Shown piece by piece: positions 56,601-64,000 of a stretch of 64,000 bases of DNA (position 1 is the first letter of the stretch; the number at the start of each line of letters is the position of its first letter). Below the pieces are notes generated by a model. That model was not told the origin of the DNA and searched no databases. It worked only from the letters and a program-made list of their open reading frames with translations. The stretch comes from Gliomastix tumulicola (taxonomy: Eukaryota > Ascomycota > Sordariomycetes > Hypocreales > Bionectriaceae). The stretch is from assembly GCA_001599755.1 (NCBI GenBank), contig BCHX01000008.1, positions 2,852,001-2,916,000 of the forward strand, written 5' to 3'. Both the position numbers and the translations under genes were made by a program.

Positions 56601-59501
56601 AATGCGCACAGGAAGGCGCCGCATAGCGACATCAGGAAATTCGCGAATTGGGCGCACGGCGTTGTTCCGATATATAACAGTTACATTGGCGCATGGAGGC
56701 TGGGCTTTCAGGACCTGGTTGTCAATCTTGCGCCAGCGGCCGGAGTGCCAGAGGATGAGGACTCACTGCTGAATGCCATGCCCAGGAACGAGCACGGCGA
56801 CATTGTCAATGAGGACGGAGAAAGAGTTGACGTTGCGCATCTGCTGAAGAGGCCGCTCATACGAGTCAAGCATCTGGTCAAGCTGCTGCGGTGCCTAAGC
56901 TCCATCATCCCGTCGGAAGAGACGCATGAACTGCTGAGGAATTTCGAGGAGCTGCAGGAGAAGTCCCGCCATCGGTTCAGACAAGAGACGGCGAGAATCA
57001 CAGACGAGGATGCAATCAACACAGACACGACGCGGTGCCGAGACTTGCGGACACTCGGGGCTACTGATCATGTGTCCATCAGCGCCAATCGTCAGGTCAA
57101 CGCCAAAGACGTATTCTCTCTGGACCTTGCCCACTCGAGTGGTCAGCGGCTCGAGTGCCAGGTCGAACTGGTGCACAGAGACAACACCAAGTCGCCTGAA
57201 GACCCTGGAGATATACTCATCAGGGAAACAGGCGACGGAGGGCGCGCCTATCTGCTCTTCCCGCCGCTGCCGCTCACTTTCATCTCAGCTCGAACTGGGG
57301 ATGGGAACAACGACATGGTGGTCATGATCAGAGGGACATATCGCGGCCGGCAATGGCATGAACTCGTGACCTTGTCGTCGGAGAGCGAGGACCAGATCCT
57401 CGACTGGCTGGATATATTGCCCATCGACCCTATCCCGCCTCGAGAGCCAGAGCCGAGTGTTGTTGGTGACGAGTCGGACGAGGAGGCTGCGCCGCGTGTA
57501 GACATTCCCGTAGGTGCCAGGAGTATCAGACGAAGACGCCGCCAGTCTTCCCGCGAGGAAACGGCCAGCCCGCAAAGTCCCCCCACGCCCAAACGCGACC
57601 TCCCGCTCCGATACCACCCTCGCGGCCCACCGCCCTCGAGCAAACCTTCAACCATCTTCGAGGAAAGCGAGGTCTCCACCACCTTCTCCTACGAGAACGA
57701 GAAGACGCCCACGCGCAACGACTACGGCATGGGCGCGCAGCAGAGCCGGTACGAGACCGAGAGGGACTCTCATCGCAGCAGGCCGCTCAGTGAGGGCATG
57801 CGGCCTGATCCCCAGCACCTCGTCCGAAAAGAGAGGTCCGACGCGTCAGCACGCGAAGACGGCGCGCCTCCACCGCCGATTCACAGAACCTTCAGCGTAA
57901 GCAGCCAACAGCAGCCCGAGCCGCAGAACCAGAACCAGAACCAGAACCAGAACTCACCTTCAATCAAGCCACCTGTTGAGCTGCGCAGCGACGGCAAGAT
58001 CAGGCGCCGAACATCATCGCCGCTCAAGCACGAGTATCTGCCATCTGATGGTTCCGAGGGCTCAGAGCCTTCAGAGTTGTCATACAGCGAGGAGTCTGAT
58101 TCGTACTCTTCTGAGGACGAGATGGAGAGTCTGGATCTGCCCGAGACGGAACTTGGAGTTAGCATCAAACACGGCTCACAGGCTGCAGGCGACGACATCA
58201 ATGTTGCGCCTCTGCCTGAGCCAATTCAAACGGGCATGGGCGCTGCAGACTCGGAATGCAGCCTGACACCCTCCAACTCTGCCTCTCAGGCTGGGGTTCA
58301 CGGCGCGACGCCAGCGCCAGAAGAGGAGCCCGCCCAGCGCTTCATGGCCTCCATCTCCCGGTGGTCCGACCGAGGCGTGTGGAAGGATATCGCAGATGGC
58401 CCCTGCACCATTATTGTCACGCCCGGCTTGATCGAAACGTATCCCATTCTTAAGAGCGGTGCTACACGCGAGGGACAGCCGATGCTGGCTATGGACCTCA
58501 CTCCGCTTGTCCTCATCCGTCAGAGCACTACCGTTGATCTGGAGATTCGCTCGGCGGTCCAGCCACACTGCCAGATCTTCAAGACGCTCGGCGGCGGCAA
58601 CTTCCGCTTCCGCTGCCAGAACGGACCGGACTGCTACAACCTGTACATGGCCGTTCACCACAGCCGTCTAAACAACCAGAAGTTCATCCAGCTCGAGAAC
58701 GAGGCACGCTTCCGCAGCTTCGGCGAGCGACCGGCCCCAGCAGACAACGACGCCGACTCGAGCACCAGACGACGTAGCTGGTTCGGTAGGAAGAACAGCT
58801 ACCGCAGCTCGGTTCGCGCGCCATCGCAGTCCCAGTCCCAGTCTCAGGACGGCGTCAGCACCAATGCCTCGTCCAGCGTGTCGGCCACCAGCTTCCTCAA
58901 GCGCCTCTCCGCCGCGGGCAACTTGACCTTCAACCTCGCGCGCTCCTCCGTCGACAAGCAGGGCGGCGGCAGCGGCCGCAACAGCCTCTACAGCCTCGGC
59001 TCGTCCTCGGCCAGCGGTACACCGCCACGCTCCCCATCCATCAGCATCGGCGGCGACGGCAGCAACGGCTCCCTCTCCGACTTCGACAGCGACAACATCC
59101 GCATCCGGCTGCATCTCCTCACGACCTCGGCCCGCTGGGAGGACTACGGCAATTGCACGCTGCAGATCCGCCGCCCGCCGCCCGGCTGGCACCAGGCGCT
59201 CCGCGCGGACCACGGCCTCGAGAAGCGCATCACCGTCACCACGATCCCGCGCAAGCAGACGGCGCAGCCCAAGATGCTGCTCGACGCGGTCCTCGGCTCC
59301 GGCTGCTTCTCGGGCATGGGCAGCAGGGGCATCGTCTGCGGCGTCTGGGAGGAGGTCAGGGACGGCAAGGGCGTCGTGGGCATGGTGCCCGAGACGGGGG
59401 CTACGGGAGGCAACATTAAGAAGTGGTGCTTCCAGTGTGCGAGCTCAGCCGAGGCCAGCTTTGTGATGAGGCTTGTGCATCAGGAGGTTGTCTGGGCTTG
59501 A
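53607..59501 (+). CDS. 1964-residue protein with DH-like and PH-like regions
   Basis: One uninterrupted exon. The N-terminal 900 residues are Ser/Arg/Asp/Glu-rich and disordered, with a conserved-looking start (LTDFFKGRPSPARIAAERER) and short repeated motifs: DDGIR at 332, 348 and 385, and DDIVV at 428 and 454. From about 930 to 1140 a helical region begins GEELLREFLDDEELYSRELK, like a Dbl-homology domain; a PH-like region follows at about 1150-1275 ending in LDWLDIL. Another ordered C-terminal region runs from about 1575 to 1964 (RWSDRGVWKDIADGPCTIIV), interrupted by Ser-rich and SQSQSQ stretches. QN repeats lie at about 1441-1450. Many fungal homologues are, as I recall, labelled SRm160/300 splicing coactivator, probably only because of Ser/Arg content. 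A RhoGEF-like polarity role is more consistent with the domains but unproven. Confidence 0.85.
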   Translation: MPSNDDDTPAEPVTPAKPAVKRDGSAPSTPKSAPAATTTSSTSADGTPTTTRPRSNSKKPPEPPTLLTDFFKGRPSPARIAAERERRKSLEAMKAEMRHEMRQSAVRRVQPPGGVRDRVKAWQKANAAAAVNNSGGQAVDDAATEPTEVAFDEEDFVSVTEEDRVRIKMRQKKKNNGLKVKSPDEAKAAAKEAADDKGTDSDGSKLPPKKRVVSDEHWRERRSSPRRLSPTRRVSPKMRSSPSGGARIPKDFTTQSAPHPNVSNKIKTWAAKVEIPDTPPPRSYRSSKSRGASSARSEGAETEREVLSEAGSRGSSQNTARLSRRVKSDRGDDGIRIRPVRKKKLVDDDGIRIIPSDPGTDDNSSRSQSRSVSRSAEKSVARHDDDGIRVRPVSAATTGETLQAKATKNRSRERSKTLPSEAPTSSVDDIVVIEESELSQTTACTKDTRSSRSDDIVVTEDPESVVDTPTKRKPSKSRPSVKERERPKSYHARSRTREDSSWIDEGRSTVGASQLLGSDLSSSIANKSVADLPGEIPFGHSAFSELDLPLDGGVGRSRPKRMPKPERNSSLPGVGVFKKVMEEGKKIIQDINEPPRPPPANNPPSIEKWLNNTVDPFVDESKTADSTPANPAPSPSNDHIKASTPDMYASREKETPANTHSRKPSTHESKPNKRPSPKAEATPSPPKSPRSAEKSELSEATTAETAANEKTPDSPGLRRRRATRSQTSPIKAGGKRPFLGMLKEAFQGESGGYKKPPISYQSHEERRYNDDDDEHYDDDDDYSEDRTVTSGYDSRLSSAYDDARTRSDLSADVAEPTTPRMAGPRFRPPTSGNHELSTILSEESSSAVESDMTSDVSQSTLTQSTTLTKASERSRSKSGNHAPGLKRRLTKHSDLMSVLSLPDDKNIPTAIRSSRSRPSLRKQRGGAEGVTGEELLREFLDDEELYSRELKTLVDGVVPVLLKHVVQDDSTPTDLFNSTSPDQSKSVVSMGVALEKLRNAHRKAPHSDIRKFANWAHGVVPIYNSYIGAWRLGFQDLVVNLAPAAGVPEDEDSLLNAMPRNEHGDIVNEDGERVDVAHLLKRPLIRVKHLVKLLRCLSSIIPSEETHELLRNFEELQEKSRHRFRQETARITDEDAINTDTTRCRDLRTLGATDHVSISANRQVNAKDVFSLDLAHSSGQRLECQVELVHRDNTKSPEDPGDILIRETGDGGRAYLLFPPLPLTFISARTGDGNNDMVVMIRGTYRGRQWHELVTLSSESEDQILDWLDILPIDPIPPREPEPSVVGDESDEEAAPRVDIPVGARSIRRRRRQSSREETASPQSPPTPKRDLPLRYHPRGPPPSSKPSTIFEESEVSTTFSYENEKTPTRNDYGMGAQQSRYETERDSHRSRPLSEGMRPDPQHLVRKERSDASAREDGAPPPPIHRTFSVSSQQQPEPQNQNQNQNQNSPSIKPPVELRSDGKIRRRTSSPLKHEYLPSDGSEGSEPSELSYSEESDSYSSEDEMESLDLPETELGVSIKHGSQAAGDDINVAPLPEPIQTGMGAADSECSLTPSNSASQAGVHGATPAPEEEPAQRFMASISRWSDRGVWKDIADGPCTIIVTPGLIETYPILKSGATREGQPMLAMDLTPLVLIRQSTTVDLEIRSAVQPHCQIFKTLGGGNFRFRCQNGPDCYNLYMAVHHSRLNNQKFIQLENEARFRSFGERPAPADNDADSSTRRRSWFGRKNSYRSSVRAPSQSQSQSQDGVSTNASSSVSATSFLKRLSAAGNLTFNLARSSVDKQGGGSGRNSLYSLGSSSASGTPPRSPSISIGGDGSNGSLSDFDSDNIRIRLHLLTTSARWEDYGNCTLQIRRPPPGWHQALRADHGLEKRITVTTIPRKQTAQPKMLLDAVLGSGCFSGMGSRGIVCGVWEEVRDGKGVVGMVPETGATGGNIKKWCFQCASSAEASFVMRLVHQEVVWA

Positions 59502-59574
59502 TGACTTTTTTCTTTTTACAACCTTTGCGAGCTTTCTAGAGCCCAGTTCATGTTCCTTTTTCTCTTTTTTTCTT

Positions 59575-59594
59575 CTCTCTCTCTCTCTCTCTCT
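59575..59594. repeat. (CT)n microsatellite
   Basis: Ten CT units in a longer pyrimidine tract just after the stop codon of the large gene. Confidence 0.9.
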
Positions 59595-60126
59595 TTCCTT
59601 TCCTTTCTCTGCTTTCCTTCTTTTCCTTTGATTCCCCCCTTCTGCTTTTCTTTGTCTGTTTCTTCTGTCTCTTTTAGAGACACATCTTATAGACGGTACA
59701 GGCGTCGGCATCAAGGCATCAGGGAAGCATGCTGCGATTGTATAGGTTTCTCTTTTTCTTTTCTTTGGTCCGGTCTGGATGGAAGGGTTGGTAGGGATGG
59801 AGTGGAGGGTTGCTTTGTCTTGATATGTGAGACTTGTTAGAATACACCGTTCTGTTGAATCATACATATCCTATATACGTGACGATGACACGGCTGTTCC
59901 AACAGCCCGCCACTGATTGTGTATGTCTAAGTGACCACTCTCGTAGGGTCGTTCAAGAGGGAGCCGAGATGGCAGCCTAGCTTAGATGGCCTTGCGCTCG
60001 TGGTAGTAGTTGAAACTAGAGATAATTGTAGTTTTCATTCCGTCATGATATATCTGGTTACGTATGTATGTATATTAAGTCCAAGCAAGAGAAAAAAACA
60101 ACGATAGGCCCATCCAACCCATCAAA

Positions 60127-60159
60127 CACGCACGCACGCACGCACTCGAATACACACAC
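60127..60159. repeat. CACG and CA repeats
   Basis: About four CACG units followed nearby by a short CA run. Confidence 0.8.
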
Positions 60160-60194
60160 ACGCACAAAAGGGGGGATTAGGATAGTATTTCCAT

Positions 60195-62005
60195 TCACTC
60201 CCTCGGCCGCACGGGCTTCCCGCCGTCGACAATGATCTGTTCGTCGACGCGGTGCTCGATGTCGCCGTACTCGAGGCGCTTCCACGTCTTGATGCGGGCC
60301 TCGTTGACGTCGACCTCGAAGAGGCGCAGGCGGCGGTGGTAGCCCCCGTAGCCGGCGTAGCCGCCGAAGCCGACGCCGCCGCCGTAGCACATCCAGAGGG
60401 CCGGGTCTTTGTCCTTGAGGGAGAGGGAGCAGTAGTCGTTGCAGTGGTCGCTGCGGGGAAGGGGGGTTCCAGGTCAGTAAAAAAGAATTAAGGAAAAGAA
60501 GACGAAGAAGAAGAAAGGGGGAGACTTACTGTCCTGCACTGACCATGACGACACCCTCCTCTACAAGAGCGTCGCGGAACCCAGTGTTGTATCCCGGTGC
60601 CGTCACGCCCTCGAGCCACGTGCCGACCCGCGGCAGCTCCTGGGCGCTGTACTCGGGAAGCGGGATGTGGATGAAGGCGAGGTCCATGTGCCGCCGCGTG
60701 TACTCCTTGTGCTTCTGCCGCAGGCCCCTCGACGTCTTGCGGAACCACTCGATCTGGTCGGGCTTCACCCAGTCATACCCGGGGAAGTTGCGCTCGTCGG
60801 GCGAGTACGCGTGGCTGTCGAGGAGGTACACCGTCAGGGCCGAGTGCTCCGAGGAGCCCTTGGCGAGGACCTCGACGTAGTAGTTGCCGACGCCCGAGAC
60901 GTCGCGCGGGCCGGCGATGGCGAGCGAGTAGGGGAGGGTCTCCATGATGGCCATCTGGGAGGCGCGGGAGAGGGTGTGCTCGTCGTCGTGGTTGCCGAAG
61001 ATGGCGGCGTGGGGGATCTTGCGCTTCGCGAGGAGGGAGGCGTACTTGAACATGGCCTTGGGGGGGGGGGGGGGGTTAGTATGGGGNGGGGAAACAGGGG
61101 GGGTTAGAAGAAACTCACAGATTGCGCGTCAGGAGCGGTGTCGCCGTTGACCTGGTCGCCACTGAGGACGACAAAGTCAGGCCTCTCCTCGTCGAGCATC
61201 TTGGTCACAAAGTCCAGCGTCCGCGGGTCCGCCTCGCACGGCCCGCCGTTGTAGCTATCCGGGATGGCGTCCCTGCACGCGCCCACGCCGGTGCTCAGGT
61301 GCAGGTCCGCGATCTGCATGATCTTGAACCGCCCGTTGTCCGGGATCCTGGGCCGCGGCTTCCTGACCTCGCGGGGCGCGCCGCGACGCACGGTGAGGTG
61401 TGCCGTGTGCGGCGGCGAGTCGAGGAGCAGCGGCGTGCCGGTGATGGCCCAGCCGTCGCGGGGCTCGGCGGCGTCGTCGCCGAAAAGGACGTCGATGTCC
61501 GTCACGGCCTGGTCCGAGTCACTCGACTTCTTCTTGTTGGAGCGCTTGAGCCACACGCCTGACGGCCGGGACTCCCATCCGGGCGTCCCCGGGTTCAGCC
61601 GCCCGACAGACACGTCCATGACCACGCTGTCGTCCTCGCCCAGGTCCTCCTCCTTCTTCCGGCTGACGAAGAGGTACGCGCGGCTCGTCCAGGAGCGCTT
61701 GCCCAGGTATAAATCCTTCTCGATGCGGTGCCATACCGTGGGGTCGAGGTCGCAGGACGAGAAGAGGTTGAGCGGGGAGCACGAGGCGACGGTGACGTCT
61801 GTGACGACGAGGCCCGGGTGATGCGAGGGCATGTGGTGGTGGATCGAGTTGGGGAGGACGCGGTAGTTGCGGTCGAGGAGGAGGATGACGATGAAGGTGA
61901 AGGAGGCCACCGCCGAGAGCTGGAGGATGGTGCGGAACTGGGAGGAGTTAGACCAGAGGTCGGCATCAGGGGTATTGCCAGGAGACTCACTATTCTTCGC
62001 GCCAT
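60195..62005 (-). CDS. DCR2: Calcineurin-like metallophosphatase, Dcr2 homologue
   Basis: Exons 61991-62005, 61119-61937, 60530-61056 and 60195-60450 give 538 residues. The first exon is 15 nt (MARRI); its 53-nt intron (GTGAGT, TCTAAC branch, CCCAG) joins it to FRTILQLSAVASFTF. A longer frame from 62171 would need that intron retained and is less likely. A membrane span lies at about 6-27. Metal-binding motifs are all present: ADLH (Asp216, His218), GDQVNGD at 265-271, GNHD at 299-302, FIHIP (His) and GHDH with His454 and His456, the last created across the third intron. Yeast Dcr2 is a phosphatase that dephosphorylates Sic1 and damps Ire1 signalling. A 16-C tract, a perfect TACTAAC and an undetermined base (61087) lie in the second intron. 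Divergent from the Tho1-like gene. Confidence 0.93.
61060..61075. repeat. Poly-G run inside the second Dcr2 intron
   Basis: Sixteen G on the plus strand, i.e. C on the coding strand, between the branch site (61075-61081) and the acceptor at 61057. The undetermined base at 61087 lies just upstream, so the length may be a sequencing or assembly estimate. Confidence 0.85.
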
Positions 62006-63696
62006 GATTAAAGGAGTGTATGGGCGGTCGGCTAGAGGGTTGGGTATATCGAGGGCTGCGAGTACAGCGCAGAGCGCATCTTTCTTGCCAGGGAGAGCAG
62101 GGCACGAGACCTATCGCATGGCGGCGCGGAAGTCGGTCGAGGCTGTCGAGGATGCTGGAAGTTCGTCGCACGAGGTTGGTTCGTCTCGAAGGGGCGCGGT
62201 GTCAGGGGCGCGGTGTCACAGGCTCGGCAGAAGGCTCCTGAGAAACAGAGACAGCTGGAAGAAGAGAAGAGCAGCTTCTTTAAAGGGGGCAGCCAGAGGA
62301 GAGGAGCGCGATGACGCCGTTCGAATGGCGATGGTGACGGGAAGGACGGCGAGTCAACTTTTTTAAGGGTTCAGGAAGTTTAACCTTCTGGGGCTTGCGG
62401 ACATGGATTATGGGGGGAAGGGACAAGCAGCCTGGTCGGGAGGTACCTCATTTCTGGTGGTGCTTGCATTGTGGCACGTGTATCTCTGGTCGATGGTGCA
62501 GGTACCGGATCCAGATGGGCCACCAGGGGCCGGGCCTGAGCTTCTCAGTAATTCTATTCCGCGGGCAGCGTCTCTTGGCTGCTTGGGTGGTTGATTGGCT
62601 GTAAGTAAGCCTGGAGTTGATGACGACTGAATGAGGGCTGATGTCCTGGGGGCAGCTAAGGTATGCGCCTAGATGCTCAGCGGTCAACATTGCTGCAGTC
62701 AGTCAGTCACCTCTGGTGACATGCCGCCAGCTGTGACAGCGACAATCCGGGGGAAGCTTCCAGGGGGTGGGCCCTGCTCGTTGCTGGTCCAGGCAGTTGG
62801 GTCTTCCTTATCGCGCGAAGCTTCATGTGATTCTGGAATATTGGAGGAAGAATTGGCTGGCGATCTTGCACTGAATTGGGGCCACGGAGAAGCGCCAGAG
62901 CCGAAGTAACAAAATCGGATCAACATGGAAAGAGAGTACACTGGACGGCAACTGCTGAAAACTGCACCTTCCGTGAACTGCCCAAATGAGTGCTCACGGC
63001 GGCCTCCACGGCCAAGATCAAGCGCACCAGCTCACCAGCACGAGAAGGAGGAAAGAGTGAATGCTCCAAACAAAATGCAAATCACGAGCGGCCGAAATTC
63101 ACACAATACACCAATGGACTCGTCCAATAGATCGTCTGCTAAGAATAGCACTTTGTCTCGCCCTCAGCTGAAGCTCTCTCGCACCTGAATAATGCTGTCG
63201 GCAGAGGAGTGGCCCGTGCGCCGATCACGGCGAGCCACAGGTACATTCAATCCCACCAGAACAATAGCAGCCAACCATGTACCCGGCCGTACCTTGCATG
63301 CCCCTTGCATGCTGCCAATCTTAGCAAGGGCAGAGGGAAACGACGCAAGAAACAAAAGAGCTGCCGAAACAAAGGACTCGACTTCGACTCCGGCCAGATC
63401 ATATCACCGGCAGAAACATAATTCCTTCCCACAGCTCTTCCGCCCGTCTGCATCTTCATCCCCGGTTCCTCACCAAGGCCAGAGAGCGCAATAGCGACAC
63501 AGCAGGATCCCGACTACTCCCCGTTATACCAAGTTGACCCACCCAAAACCTCAGAGCTCAGCTTCCCGCCACTCAAATCAGCCCGACGAAACATCCAGTC
63601 TTTTTCTCGCGACACGCGCCATCACCACCTCTTCCGAACCGCAGAAAAACGCGCCCGTATACAACAATCACAAGCGCGCGAAACATCACAAGCACC
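62006..63696. promoter_or_regulatory. Divergent promoter region of the Dcr2 and Tho1 genes
   Basis: Both start codons face outward from this 1.7-kb stretch. The right part before the Tho1 start is C/A-rich leader. No other gene is supported. Confidence 0.5.
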
Positions 63697-64000
63697 ATGG
63701 CCGAGTACTCGTCGCTAAAGGTGCCCGAGCTGAAGAAGCTCCTGGCCGAGAAGGGTCTGTCGCAGACAGGAAACAAGGCCGACCTGATTGCGCGACTCAC
63801 CGAGGACGACAACAAAAACGGCGTTGCGCCCGCGCCCGCGCCCGCGCCCGCCGCCGCCGCCGCCGAGGAGGCTCCCAAGCCTGCTGCTCCCGCTCCGGAG
63901 GCTGCCCCTGTCGCCAAAGGTACGACTTTCTACTCTCCCTGAGCGCGATTTGGACGACCGCTGACAGTTTCGCAGAGACAAAGGAGGATGAGATCAACTA
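63697..64000 (+). CDS. THO1: SAP-domain protein, Tho1/SARNP homologue (partial)
   Basis: Exon 1 is 63697-63919 and exon 2 starts at 63976 after a GTACGA...TTCGCAG intron; the window ends nine codons later (ETKEDEIN), so the C-terminus is missing. Residues 3-38 form a SAP domain (YSSLKVPELKKLLAEKGL, then a Gly-Asn-Lys-Ala-Asp-Leu-Ile helix), which binds double-stranded or AT-rich DNA and RNA. An Ala/Pro/Glu linker follows (APAPAPAPAAAAAEE). Yeast Tho1 associates with nascent transcripts and supports mRNP assembly and export; human SARNP/CIP29 is the counterpart and acts in TREX. The identification rests on the N-terminal SAP domain and linker only. Confidence 0.85.

Larger units (their letters stand above)
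59502..60194. other. Convergent intergenic region
   Basis: Holds the 3' UTRs of the 1964-residue gene and of the Dcr2-like gene. Pyrimidine-rich with a CT repeat at 59575-59594 and CACG and CA repeats at 60127-60159. Confidence 0.6.

Noticed and set aside
62006..62171. Longer N-terminus for the Dcr2-like protein from an ATG at 62171
   Set aside because: It would retain a well-formed 53-nt intron with a TCTAAC branch, and the added residues look like leader sequence.

Overview
The window looks like nuclear DNA of a filamentous ascomycete (Pezizomycotina, most likely a Sordariomycete). The evidence is short spliceosomal introns (about 50-120 nt) with GT(A/G)NGN donors and CT(A/G)AC-type branch sites, a Zn2Cys6 regulator, a DUF6590 protein, GC-rich coding third positions, and long CT-rich leaders. 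There is no operon structure, rRNA, tRNA, CRISPR array or intact transposon. Genus-level placement is inference and is not attempted.

Layout. 0-10 kb: a Ser/His/Arg-rich orphan protein whose frame runs on past an internal TAG; a convergent proline-rich coiled-coil protein; and a nine-exon DUF6590 gene. 11-20 kb, a dense housekeeping block: a RhlG-like SDR reductase; convergent to it a carnosine N-methyltransferase-family enzyme; divergent from that a proteasome assembly chaperone 4 (Poc4/PSMG4) homologue; then the transportin Kap104. 19.7-27.8 kb: a gene-poor stretch of about 8 kb ending in the promoter and leader of a Zn2Cys6 transcription factor. 32-41 kb: three minus-strand genes, namely an Ssh4/Ear1-type SPRY adaptor of Rsp5, a single-pass membrane protein with four TEST motifs, and a long disordered protein. 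40.6-46.1 kb: a second gene-poor stretch. 46-51 kb: a membrane-anchored endonuclease/exonuclease/phosphatase and a small disordered protein with a PP1-docking-like motif. 53.6-59.5 kb: one 1964-residue single-exon protein with DH-like and PH-like regions. 60-64 kb: a Dcr2-type metallophosphatase divergent from a Tho1-type SAP protein cut by the window end.

The genes do not form one pathway. They are mostly conserved cellular genes: nuclear import, proteasome assembly, endosomal sorting, phosphatase signalling and mRNP biogenesis. I found no obviously new multigene system. The points most worth following are the run of symmetric phase-1 exons in the DUF6590 gene, the minimal start-stop upstream ORFs in the transcription factor leader, the in-frame TAG in the first gene, short repeated peptide motifs in two orphan proteins, and a folded inverted repeat in the large gene-poor region. 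Exon coordinates were worked out by hand from splice signals and reading frame; every multi-exon model given as complete sums to a whole number of codons.
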